Source: an uncultured cyanobacterium (lineage in GTDB: Bacteria; Cyanobacteriota; Cyanobacteriia; Cyanobacteriales; Microcystaceae). Taken from it: a DNA stretch of 50,249 bases. The stretch's first letter is position 1. Every line of letters begins with the position of its first letter. Below, piece by piece: positions 1-7,833 of the stretch. The position numbers were made by a program, and so were the translations under genes. The notes below the pieces were generated by a model. The model had not been told where the DNA came from and did no database searches. It saw only the letters and a list, made by a program, of their open reading frames with translations. The stretch is from the NCBI GenBank assembly GCA_903887375.1, contig CAISPN010000018.1:1-50249 (forward strand). Reading direction: 5' to 3'.

Positions 1-228
1 CAGGCTGTTAGAGCTATTTATTTACCTGGGGATACCTTGGAGCTGAAAATACTCAAGTTAGGCAAAGAGCCAACTCAAGGGATTGGCTATTTAGAAGATG
101 GGACTATGGTCGTTGTAGAAGAAGGTAAGGACTATTTAGGTGGTAGTGAAGTCAGGGTGATCGTAACTTCGGCTTTGCAGACTGCTGCTGGTAGAATGAT
201 CTTTGCTAAAGTACCTGTTTTAGTCTAA
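1..228 (+). CDS. PIN/TRAM-domain protein (YacL-like), C-terminal part
   Basis: The frame is open from the first base of the window, so the gene starts upstream and only its last 75 residues are here. They match the TRAM-type end of cyanobacterial PIN/TRAM proteins (YacL-like): a LPGD segment, GIGYLEDGTMVVVE, then VTSALQTAAGRMIFAK. PIN domains are RNase-fold domains and TRAM is an RNA-binding beta-barrel; the PIN part lies outside the window. A shorter start at base 37 is possible but would cut into the conserved TRAM strand, so I read this as a truncated gene. The next gene begins one base after the stop, which suggests co-transcription. The family call is firm; substrate and role are not established from sequence. 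Confidence 0.85.
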   Translation, partial: QAVRAIYLPGDTLELKILKLGKEPTQGIGYLEDGTMVVVEEGKDYLGGSEVRVIVTSALQTAAGRMIFAKVPVLV

Positions 229-229
229 G

Positions 230-1051
230 ATGCCCTTACTACCTTCGATTATCATAGCTTTGAGCTGCCCCTCTGAGCCAGTTCTCTCGCGCTTGCAGCG
301 ATATAGTGTCACCAAAACAGGTGAAACTTTAACTACAATAGCTCAAATCTATAATCTTTCTCCTCAAACACTAGAGAGGTTTAATCCCAATTTGGGTGAA
401 AAAGTACTGCCAATTAATACGACAGTTACAATTCCTCCAGTTAATGGAATGCCTATTCAAGCCCCTGAGGGTTCTTCTTGGCAGGACTTGTCCAACTACT
501 ATGGGATTAGAGCTGATGTTTTATTTGAGCTCAATGGCTGTCAAAAAAAACCATCTGTTGTCTTTATCCCCAGCTTCTCTAATCAAACTTTACCAGTGAA
601 GCCAAAAGTTAGTAACTATACTGGATTTTCGGGCTATCCCTTACCTAAAATAGCTAAAATCGGCTTGAGCTATGGTTGGCAAAATAAAAAATTTGCCCAA
701 AAAGATCAAGGTAAGTTTTTTCACAGCGGCATAGATCTACTAGCTGATTTTAATAGCCCAGTTTTGGCAGTAGACAATGGGACTGTCGTCTATGCTGGAG
801 TAGAGAAGGGTTACGGTAAGCTAATTATCATCAATTACAATGGAGTATTGCAGAGTCGTTATGCCCAGTTGAACCAAATTAAGGTCAAAATAGGCAGCTC
901 AGTAAAAGCAGGACAAGTCATAGCTACTGTTGGAGTCAGCGGGGATCCTGATATAACACCAACTCATCTGCATTTTGAAGTTCGCCTCAAGCAGCCTGTG
1001 GGATGGATTTCTCAAGATCCTATGTTGTATTTGGTTCAAAAAACTCAATAA
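230..1051 (+). CDS. LysM/M23 (LytM-type) peptidoglycan endopeptidase-like protein
   Basis: This is a 273-residue protein with a short hydrophobic N-terminus, a LysM repeat (about residues 24-73), a second weaker LysM-like repeat (about 77-120) and a C-terminal LytM/M23 domain (about 140-270). M23 domains cut peptide cross-links of peptidoglycan with a zinc ion. The zinc motif HxxxD (H165, D169) and the HLH motif (H246, H248) are present. The usual YxHL motif reads Y-A-Q-L, so the other catalytic histidine is Gln213. It may therefore be a weak or inactive enzyme, or a regulator of the EnvC/DipM kind. The N-terminus lacks the basic residues of a classical signal peptide. The start codon lies one base after the preceding stop, suggesting translational coupling with the PIN/TRAM gene. 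Confidence 0.85.
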   Translation: MPLLPSIIIALSCPSEPVLSRLQRYSVTKTGETLTTIAQIYNLSPQTLERFNPNLGEKVLPINTTVTIPPVNGMPIQAPEGSSWQDLSNYYGIRADVLFELNGCQKKPSVVFIPSFSNQTLPVKPKVSNYTGFSGYPLPKIAKIGLSYGWQNKKFAQKDQGKFFHSGIDLLADFNSPVLAVDNGTVVYAGVEKGYGKLIIINYNGVLQSRYAQLNQIKVKIGSSVKAGQVIATVGVSGDPDITPTHLHFEVRLKQPVGWISQDPMLYLVQKTQ

Positions 1052-1130
1052 TGTCTGATGCTAGGATGCTTTAATATGGATCCAAAGACTGTCCAAATCC
1101 AGTCTTGCTCAAAATACTGCTGGACTTACG

Positions 1131-2483
1131 ATGACTTCTATCGTACCTTCTCAAGCCAAAACTCAAGAAAATTCCTCTCGTTCTTTGTCAACTGGTAACT
1201 CTACTATTTTTAGTTTTTCTGAAAAAATAGAATCTATTGATCTACTGAAATTTTTAAAAAGAGTTTCTCAATATTATCCACTTCATTTTTATTGGGAAAA
1301 TCAACAGCAACAAGAGTCAATCTTAGCCTATGGAGTGGCTGAATATTTCCTTCTAGATCAAGGAGATAGATTTTATGAATCACAAAAATTTTTAGATGCT
1401 TGTTTTCAGCGAATAGTCCCATTAGGAAAATGTTTTCCTCATCTATTTTTTAGCTTTACTTTTTTTGAACCTACGCAACAATTTCAACCAAGCCCTACAG
1501 TTTTTTTGCCTATTTATGAGATAGTATGCAATCAAGATACTTATTATTTAATTATTAATGTAACTAAAGATAAACAAGATAGTCTATCAATGCTGCGCCA
1601 GCAATTTTTTGATCATTTAGCAGAAAGCTTGACTTTTGAATCTTTCGATTATCCCGTAAGATCACCATCTGATTTGAGCTTTAATACTTCGATTGATTTT
1701 ATTACAGCAGTAGAGTCAGTACTGCGCTCTATTGATGAGCAGAAAATCAGCAAAGTTGTCTTGGCCCATGCTCTAGATATCTATGCCAAGAGTAACTTCA
1801 ACATAGTAGATATTCTAGAGCAATTAAGGTTACAGCATAGGGACTGTCATATTTTTTCCTTTGGCAATAGCCACGATGAAGCATTCTTAGGGGCAACTCC
1901 TGAGCGCTTAATTAGTATCAGAAATAGACTATTGCTCACCGATGCGTTAGCTGGTTCAATCCCCAGGGGAAACAATACTCAGCAAGATTATCTATTAGCC
2001 CAACAATTGCTAAATAGTGAAAAAGAAATCAGAGAACATCAAGCTGTTAGCAATTTTATCTATGAAAGTTTGCAGCAGTTGGGTTTGCAACCACAGTGCT
2101 CCAAACTCCAAATTTTGAGACTCTCTAATATTCAGCATCTGTGGACTTCAATCTATGCCCATTTACCAACTTCAATCAAAGCTCTAGAAATTTTACAAAA
2201 GTTGCATCCTACTCCTGCTGTAGCTGGTGTACCTACTAATGTTGCCTGTGAGCGAATCCGAGAGCATGAAAAATTTGATAGGGGTCTCTACGGGGCGCCT
2301 TTGGGTTGGATAGACTATCAGGGAAATTGTGAATTTATAGTAGGTATAAGATCTGCCCTGATTCAGAGAAACCATGCGCGGCTCTACGCCGGAGCTGGGA
2401 TTGTCGCAGGTTCAGATCCCTATAAAGAATTGGCTGAAATTGAATTGAAGTTTCAGGTCTTATTAAAAGCTTTGGGTTATTAG
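1131..2483 (+). CDS. menF: Isochorismate synthase
   Basis: The protein converts chorismate to isochorismate, the first committed step of the menaquinone/phylloquinone pathway; cyanobacteria need phylloquinone in photosystem I. The 450 residues have a variable N-terminal half and a conserved chorismate-binding C-terminal half. The latter includes KISKVVLAHA near residue 200, FLGATPERL, LLTDALAGSIPRG, a HPTPAVAGVP stretch, and YAGAGIVAGSDPYKELAEIE near the end. These fit the isochorismate/anthranilate synthase family, and the length fits MenF/EntC enzymes. The 79 bases before the ATG show no strong ribosome-binding site. No other men gene lies nearby. Salicylate or anthranilate synthesis is less likely in this setting. 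Confidence 0.92.
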   Translation: MTSIVPSQAKTQENSSRSLSTGNSTIFSFSEKIESIDLLKFLKRVSQYYPLHFYWENQQQQESILAYGVAEYFLLDQGDRFYESQKFLDACFQRIVPLGKCFPHLFFSFTFFEPTQQFQPSPTVFLPIYEIVCNQDTYYLIINVTKDKQDSLSMLRQQFFDHLAESLTFESFDYPVRSPSDLSFNTSIDFITAVESVLRSIDEQKISKVVLAHALDIYAKSNFNIVDILEQLRLQHRDCHIFSFGNSHDEAFLGATPERLISIRNRLLLTDALAGSIPRGNNTQQDYLLAQQLLNSEKEIREHQAVSNFIYESLQQLGLQPQCSKLQILRLSNIQHLWTSIYAHLPTSIKALEILQKLHPTPAVAGVPTNVACERIREHEKFDRGLYGAPLGWIDYQGNCEFIVGIRSALIQRNHARLYAGAGIVAGSDPYKELAEIELKFQVLLKALGY

Positions 2484-2636
2484 ATCTAGAGGTGTCATTA
2501 GATATTAAAATTATTAATGGTAAATAATTATTATAATAAAAAAGTTAGCTCAAAGGGCATTGTCGGTAAACCTAGCTGATTGGGTTACAATCAGGATCGG
2601 CTCATTTAAGAAAAAAACAATAATTCCTGATAAAAA

Positions 2637-3194
2637 ATGTTTGCTAAAGTTCCGTTGGCTCTGTTAGGTTTGAGTATTGGCAGTGTATTGACTGTTGTGG
2701 GTTTTGTGGCCTATGCTACGGGTAATTCGACGCTTAATTTAGCAGGTTTTTTCTACGGAATACCTTTGTTATTAGGTGGTTTAGCGCTCAAGGCGGCAGA
2801 ATTAAAGCCCATTGCTTTCAGTGTGCCAACTTCTAAAGAAATTCTAACTTTACGTAAAACACAGGCAACTGCAACACAAAAACAGATTATCAAGGATGTC
2901 ACCCGTTATAGATATGGACAAGAAGCTCACCTAGATGAAGCTCTCCAGAAAGTGGGGCTTAGGCCTACTGACGAGGAGAGGCCTGTTTTGATTTCCTTGA
3001 GAGAAACTGCTATAGATGGTTGCTACAGCTTGGTTTTAGAATTTGATTCACCGCTGGTTTCTTTAGAGATCTGGCAAGAGAAAAAAGAAAAAATAGAAAA
3101 GTTCTTTGGACCAGGCATTGTGGTGAAAATTGAGCAAGTAGAGCAAAGCCGAATAGATTTATCAATGATAGCTTTAGATTTAAAAGAAAAGTAA
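2637..3194 (+). CDS. DUF2854 conserved membrane protein
   Basis: The protein has 185 residues. Two hydrophobic segments lie at the N-terminus (about 5-27 and 33-52, the second including GFFYGIPLLLGGLALKAAELKP split by a short turn). A soluble part follows with VTRYRYGQEAHLDEALQKVG and a conserved LEFDSPLVSLEIWQEKKEKI segment. This pattern is that of DUF2854, a family found across cyanobacteria and plant plastids with no settled function. The soluble domain probably faces the cytoplasm. The last 15 bases overlap the end of the convergent glycosyltransferase gene. The 150-base upstream gap holds a 7-bp inverted repeat (2576-2594) but no other clear signal. Confidence 0.85.
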   Translation: MFAKVPLALLGLSIGSVLTVVGFVAYATGNSTLNLAGFFYGIPLLLGGLALKAAELKPIAFSVPTSKEILTLRKTQATATQKQIIKDVTRYRYGQEAHLDEALQKVGLRPTDEERPVLISLRETAIDGCYSLVLEFDSPLVSLEIWQEKKEKIEKFFGPGIVVKIEQVEQSRIDLSMIALDLKEK

Positions 3195-4463
3195 AGTTTG
3201 AGTAATTCTCTCTAACTCCAAATCAGAAGAATTCTCATTACTCCAGAGAGCTAGCTCTTTACTCAATCTATGTACAAAATATTCCTGAGTACTGCTATGG
3301 TTCGAGTCTTGGATTATTTGAGCAAATTCTAGAAATGATTTTGCATATAGATTGGGATCATGATTTGTCTGTAGCCAGAGCTGACCGTTTTCGCCCATTG
3401 TTCTATATATTTCCGGATTATTGAGAAACTCTTTAAGATGTCTGTGAATATCTTCAATCTCATGATTGACTCTGACAAAGCCAACGGTATTTTCTGGCAG
3501 TTCTTCATACCAACCAATCTGGGTTACCAAGCTAGCTAAAGCGTGACTCCAGATGCGCAGTTGACTTCCAGAAGCTTCTCCCATAGTTGGATATCTCAAA
3601 TTAAAAGCCAAATCAGCTCTATTGAGAGCTAACTCTAGAGTATTTTCATCCACAAAACCATGTAGCTTTACCATATTAGCTAAAGCTAGTTTGTTAATTT
3701 TAGAAGTTATAAGATCCTCATTGGCTACCTCTCCATAAATATCTAGCCTGAAATATTCTTTGAGAGAAAAACTAGCTAAAGCTTCTAAAATCAAATCTAA
3801 ACAACGATTGGCTCCTAAATAGCCAAAAATTACTAATTGATAAAATTGCTGCTGTTTTGGGGAGCTTTTTGATCTTGAGATATTGGGATAGGGAAGTGGT
3901 ATAAAACTAACTGGCTTTTCATTTTCTTGCCTTAAGTCTTTAAATGCGCTCAAACTATGGGTGACAACGGCCAGAGAATTTTTCAGCGCTAAAGGAGTCA
4001 GGGGATAATTTGCACCCATGAACTCAGTAGAGAGTTGACCTTGCCAGAACTGTTCTACTATTTGTTCGCATTCATCGCCATAATAGTACTGCATATTGGA
4101 CAGATAGCCATCTCTATCTTCGCTATTTTTATACAGAGCGGCAAAAAAATGTTGAAGTCGCAAATCATGCAGAACAACTACACCGGGGCACTTACAGCTT
4201 ACTTGCCATATAGGTCCATGAAAATCAGGATTATTGCCAATATGATACACATTGAGATCTCCTTGGTTGATTTTTTTCCAAGGTAAATTGCCTAATTGAT
4301 AGGAATTAACTTTAAAATCATGATTAATTGCCGAATCGTAAATCAACTGGTCAGTCCACAATTCAATCTCACAATATTTACCAAAAGCAGGTAAAACCCG
4401 CATTGTATATTGTGCTATATCAGTTTTGGCAGGAGGTAAAGGGGAAAACCAATTAATTTTCAT
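3180..4463 (-). CDS. Glycosyltransferase (GT4-like, GT-B fold)
   Basis: This 427-residue protein opens with INWFSPLPPAKTDIAQYT, typical of GT-B glycosyltransferases that act on nucleotide sugars. A middle Rossmann part contains LVIFGYLGANRCLDLILEAL and VKLHGFVDENTLELALNRAD. The family-4 acidic motif region follows as LAFNLRYPTMGEASGSQLRIW (E-x7-E is imperfect). It is the last gene of a three-gene minus-strand run; the previous gene ends 10 bases before its ATG. It probably adds a sugar to an exopolysaccharide, lipopolysaccharide or glycolipid. Donor and acceptor cannot be read from sequence. Its 3' end overlaps the DUF2854 gene by 15 bases. Confidence 0.82.
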   Translation of the reverse strand: MKINWFSPLPPAKTDIAQYTMRVLPAFGKYCEIELWTDQLIYDSAINHDFKVNSYQLGNLPWKKINQGDLNVYHIGNNPDFHGPIWQVSCKCPGVVVLHDLRLQHFFAALYKNSEDRDGYLSNMQYYYGDECEQIVEQFWQGQLSTEFMGANYPLTPLALKNSLAVVTHSLSAFKDLRQENEKPVSFIPLPYPNISRSKSSPKQQQFYQLVIFGYLGANRCLDLILEALASFSLKEYFRLDIYGEVANEDLITSKINKLALANMVKLHGFVDENTLELALNRADLAFNLRYPTMGEASGSQLRIWSHALASLVTQIGWYEELPENTVGFVRVNHEIEDIHRHLKEFLNNPEIYRTMGENGQLWLQTNHDPNLYAKSFLEFAQIIQDSNHSSTQEYFVHRLSKELALWSNENSSDLELERITQTLLFF

Positions 4464-4473
4464 TGTTTGTCAA

Positions 4474-5517
4474 TCATGCTAGAAGTTTTTTAACAACGTT
4501 TTTCCAGTTAATACCCAACGATTGATAATAACTATAAGCTGCTTTACCCAATTTTTCGCTCCATTGGCGATTTTCCCAAAGCTCGTCAATGGCAGCGGCT
4601 AAATTTTCAGCATTTGGTTGGGCAATCAATCCTGTTTCTCGATCGCGCACAAACTCTAAAGGTCCACCAGAATCTTGACAAGTTACTATAGGCTTAGAAG
4701 ATAACATTCCTTCAAGGGTAATATAGCCATAATCTTCTTCATATGGTGGATAAATTACAGCTAAAGCCTTTGAGTAATAGTTGATTTTTTCTTGCTCAGT
4801 TATTTTTCCTAAAAATAAAACTCTTTGTTCTAGTCCCAATTTTTCAATCTTTGCTTCTAACTCTTTAAAATAATCTCCTTCTACTTGTCCGGCAAATATG
4901 ACCTTAACTGGATTTTTAGTTTTGCCAAGGGCTTCAATAACTAGATCTTGGCGTTTGCTAGGATTGATTCTACTGGGATAAAAGAAATAACCTTCTTCGC
5001 TTTGGCAATGGAATAATTCAGCATTTTGAGGTGGATGATAAAGGGGATCTGCTTGAACACGATTGAATTTTTTTAGTCTATTTACAACATTTTGAGAGTT
5101 GCCAAAAATCGCTCTAGATTCAGCAAATACTTTATTATCAGCCTGGATTATACTATTGCGAATCTGCATACCATTGGGGTGAACTTCTAAATCACCATAG
5201 CGAGTTCCCCATAGCTCATAAGCCTGACGATGCTGATGGAGCAGCCAAATCACCTTAGAGTGATGAGGAATAAGATAAGCTGGAAATTTTAAAGCAATGA
5301 GGCGATCTATTTTTTGTCCATTGGAATGAGAGAGATCCAACAGTCGAGAAATCAACATTGAATCTAATATGCGCTCTGAGGGAGAATATTGAAAAGGTAT
5401 GGTTACTATTTCTGATTCATGTCCTTGAGATAAGAGAGCTTTATTGAGCTCTGCGGCATGAATTTCTGCGCCTCCATAGACAAAGGGAACCTGAACTGTA
5501 GCAATAACAACTCTCAT
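4474..5517 (-). CDS. Glycosyltransferase family 4
   Basis: The 347-residue protein has the full GT4 layout. The N-terminus MRVVIATVQVPFVYGGAEIH has the glycine-rich acceptor-side loop. The donor-side domain begins at FFYPSRINPSKRQDLVIEAL, followed by VIFAGQVEGDYFKELEAKI and RVLFLGKITEQEKINYYSKA. The E-x7-E catalytic region is PPYEEDYGYITLEGMLSSKP. Family members are retaining transferases using nucleotide sugars such as UDP- or GDP-hexoses. The ATG overlaps the end of the coiled-coil gene by 4 bases (ATGA-type coupling), so the two are made together. The linked surface-polysaccharide role is inferred from context. Confidence 0.9.
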   Translation of the reverse strand: MRVVIATVQVPFVYGGAEIHAAELNKALLSQGHESEIVTIPFQYSPSERILDSMLISRLLDLSHSNGQKIDRLIALKFPAYLIPHHSKVIWLLHQHRQAYELWGTRYGDLEVHPNGMQIRNSIIQADNKVFAESRAIFGNSQNVVNRLKKFNRVQADPLYHPPQNAELFHCQSEEGYFFYPSRINPSKRQDLVIEALGKTKNPVKVIFAGQVEGDYFKELEAKIEKLGLEQRVLFLGKITEQEKINYYSKALAVIYPPYEEDYGYITLEGMLSSKPIVTCQDSGGPLEFVRDRETGLIAQPNAENLAAAIDELWENRQWSEKLGKAAYSYYQSLGINWKNVVKKLLA

Positions 5518-6053
5518 GATTTTTTTTTAATCTCCAGCTTTAGAGATAATAATTCGGCTTCTTGATGGGCTAGTTGATTGTGACAATTGTTTAGCTGTGT
5601 TATGGCTTGTTCCAAGCGTAGGGATAATTCTATTACTTCGGCTGATAAGGCTTGATTTTCTCTCATTTGAGAGCGCATATTTTCAAATTCAGATAATAAA
5701 TATTGATCTAAGTAGAGAGATTGTCGCAGCGATGATAGTACGTTGTAATTGACTTCTCTTTGATCTTTGAGAATTATATTAAAAAGTCTAAGAACGATTT
5801 TTTGAAAAGGTCTCAGTACAAAAAAGGGAAACCTGAGATATTTTGCTGGTATATTCTCTCTTGCATTGGCTCTTGAAGCTGCAGTATCTATTAAACGCTT
5901 GATACTAGAGAGTTGGCCAGACATTGTCGATATCTCAGCAGGAGAAGAATTATCAAACTTGTTCCCTTTAGATCTTTGCCAAGATATATCCCTGCGGATC
6001 TTGTGCATTAATTGGCTTGCATTAATCTCAGGGAGAGCAACTTCGGTTTTCAT
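5514..6053 (-). CDS. Coiled-coil protein of glycosyltransferase operon, unknown function
   Basis: I do not recognise a named family for this 179-residue protein. The N-terminal half is basic and contains a short LRFPFFVLRPFQKIVLRLFN stretch (about residues 72-91), perhaps membrane-associated. The C-terminal third is a predicted coiled coil rich in Leu, Glu and Gln (about 115-179, including LEQAITQLNNCHNQLAHQEA). Similar short modules with an MHKIRxDI-like start occur at the front of surface-polysaccharide glycosyltransferases and methyltransferases, so it may be a split-off scaffold domain. It is first in the operon and overlaps the next gene by 4 bases, which supports a role with the two transferases. 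Confidence 0.65.
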   Translation of the reverse strand: MKTEVALPEINASQLMHKIRRDISWQRSKGNKFDNSSPAEISTMSGQLSSIKRLIDTAASRANARENIPAKYLRFPFFVLRPFQKIVLRLFNIILKDQREVNYNVLSSLRQSLYLDQYLLSEFENMRSQMRENQALSAEVIELSLRLEQAITQLNNCHNQLAHQEAELLSLKLEIKKKS

Positions 6054-6111
6054 AAGATAGAGAGAAAAGGCAAACTCTTAAATTTTCTAATTCAATATAC
6101 CATATTAAAAA

Positions 6112-7539
6112 CTATAAGATAGCTTCCTGTATTGAGCCAGATATTTTTTGAAAAGACGCAATTACTTCATTGAACTGATTCCAATCATCTTTTTGGCTGA
6201 TATCTTGCCATAGAGATTCAATTAAAGGCCTTAAGGGAACATTAGAAAAATTATTCCTATCAAGTTGAGCTTTAACTTTCTCTCTGGTTGATTGCTCCAG
6301 AAAATAATGATAGACATCTTTCCAATTTTGCCAGATTCCAGCTTGGGTCAACTCGATATTTTTTAGAATATTGGCACTATCTTCAAACCAGTCCAGATTA
6401 AACTCCCTATTGAGCAAATTGAAAAATTCATGGTAGCCGATCTGAGTTTCTAAGAGCAAATCGCAGGTTTTTTGCACTAATTTAACTCCATCGTTATTTT
6501 GTTCTAATCCGAGTTTTTTGAGCATCAAAAAGGAGTAATGCTGATAGTAATGTGTTTCAAATTGAGAAAGTCCATTAGCCAGCTCGTCTTTTGGTATAAC
6601 CAGGCTAAGAGGAACTTGAAGCATTTCTAAGTTCAAATGACAGATATAAGGCTGATTTCCATAGCTATAGCGACCAGTAGAATCAAAATAAGCAGCAGTA
6701 AAATTAGGATTAAAAGTGGGGATGAAAGCATAGGGACCATAGTCAAAGCTCTCTCCTGTAATTGACATGTTGTCTGTATTGAGAACGCCATGGCAAAAAC
6801 CAGCAGCCATCCACTGGGCGGCTAATTGAGCTACCCTTTTTACTAACTCAGCATAAAAAACTACAAAAGCATCTTTTTGTTTAGCTATCTCAGGATAATA
6901 AGTCTCAATCACATGAATTAATAACTTTTCAATCAGATCAGGTCTTTGTAAATAATGAAGTCGCTCAAAAGTACCAAAGCGTATGTGGGAGCGGCTAAAG
7001 CGAACCATGACTGAAGATCTAGTAGGAGATGGCTCATCGCCTCGCCAGAGAGATTCTCCAGTTTCTATCAAACTTAAGCATCTGGAAGTATTTACACCCA
7101 TAGCATATAGCGCTTCAGAAGCAATGACCTCTCTGACTCCACCTTTGAGGGTCAAACGACCATCGCCATTGCGCGAATAGGGTGTTTGTCCAGAACCTTT
7201 AGTCCCAAAATCATACAATATGCCATCATTTCCTCTGACTTGACCATAGAGAAAACCTCGTCCATCTCCTAAATCGCTATTGTAATAGCCAAATTGATAG
7301 CCGTGATAGCGCAAAGCCAGCAATGGTCTAATTGATTCAAATAAGCCAAAAGCTTCAATAAAGTCATCGTCTTTGACAGATTCCATGCTGTAGCCTAGAA
7401 TTGGTAGCAAATGGTCATTACGAAAACGTAACTTTTGCTGAGGGAATTTGGCAGCTTCTACTATATCATAGTACTCTTGTCCAAGATTTTCTACTGCCGG
7501 TTCGTAATTAAGTAACAGAAATGGATTGGTCATAGTCAA
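6112..7539 (-). CDS. selO: Protein adenylyltransferase SelO (YdiU/UPF0061)
   Basis: SelO is a pseudokinase-fold enzyme that transfers AMP from ATP to Ser, Thr or Tyr of proteins and takes part in redox stress responses. The 475-residue length fits bacterial SelO. Conserved blocks are [71 protein letters not shown] and [20 protein letters not shown]. The last includes Asp256, the proposed catalytic base, and the metal-binding DYGP region. There is no selenocysteine or conserved C-terminal Cys of the eukaryotic type. The start lies 35 bases from the divergent CRR7-like gene, so the two probably share a very compact bidirectional promoter. Confidence 0.93.
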   Translation of the reverse strand: MTMTNPFLLLNYEPAVENLGQEYYDIVEAAKFPQQKLRFRNDHLLPILGYSMESVKDDDFIEAFGLFESIRPLLALRYHGYQFGYYNSDLGDGRGFLYGQVRGNDGILYDFGTKGSGQTPYSRNGDGRLTLKGGVREVIASEALYAMGVNTSRCLSLIETGESLWRGDEPSPTRSSVMVRFSRSHIRFGTFERLHYLQRPDLIEKLLIHVIETYYPEIAKQKDAFVVFYAELVKRVAQLAAQWMAAGFCHGVLNTDNMSITGESFDYGPYAFIPTFNPNFTAAYFDSTGRYSYGNQPYICHLNLEMLQVPLSLVIPKDELANGLSQFETHYYQHYSFLMLKKLGLEQNNDGVKLVQKTCDLLLETQIGYHEFFNLLNREFNLDWFEDSANILKNIELTQAGIWQNWKDVYHYFLEQSTREKVKAQLDRNNFSNVPLRPLIESLWQDISQKDDWNQFNEVIASFQKISGSIQEAIL

Positions 7540-7574
7540 AAATTTCTAGTATTTATTTAATAAGTTACTAAATT

Positions 7575-7832
7575 ATGTCAAGTTACTCCCTACATCAAGA
7601 AGATTACTATGTAATCCTACAGCCTGAATTACCGGAAGAAATTCTCACTAAAGAGGAGTTAGTAGAAAAGCTATCGAATCTTTTAGAGAATTTCCCCGAT
7701 TCAGCTCCTGGTGAACTTGCCAAATTTAGTGATCTTGGAGAGAGAGCACTTTTTTTGCGAGATAACTACTGCCAGTGGGATATAGCACAGGGCGAGTATT
7801 TACAGTGGTATGCCATTCGTTTGGAAAAGTAA
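7575..7832 (+). CDS. CRR7-like protein (NDH-1 assembly factor family)
   Basis: The 85-residue protein matches the chlororespiratory reduction 7 family (CRR7). It starts with a HQEDYYVILQPELPEE segment, has a central TKEELVEKLSNLLE helix and ends in the typical QGEYLQWYAIRLEK. In plants CRR7 is needed for the chloroplast NDH complex; in cyanobacteria the family is common but less studied. The protein is small, soluble and acidic. It is divergent from selO, and its stop is one base from the end of the convergent flavodiiron gene. Confidence rests mainly on the C-terminal motif. Confidence 0.75.
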   Translation: MSSYSLHQEDYYVILQPELPEEILTKEELVEKLSNLLENFPDSAPGELAKFSDLGERALFLRDNYCQWDIAQGEYLQWYAIRLEK

Positions 7833-7833
7833 T

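Noticed and set aside
2576-2594. Inverted repeat CTGATTG-GGTTA-CAATCAG upstream of DUF2854
   Set aside because: Seven-bp stem without T tract; no known operator match. Kept only as a note.
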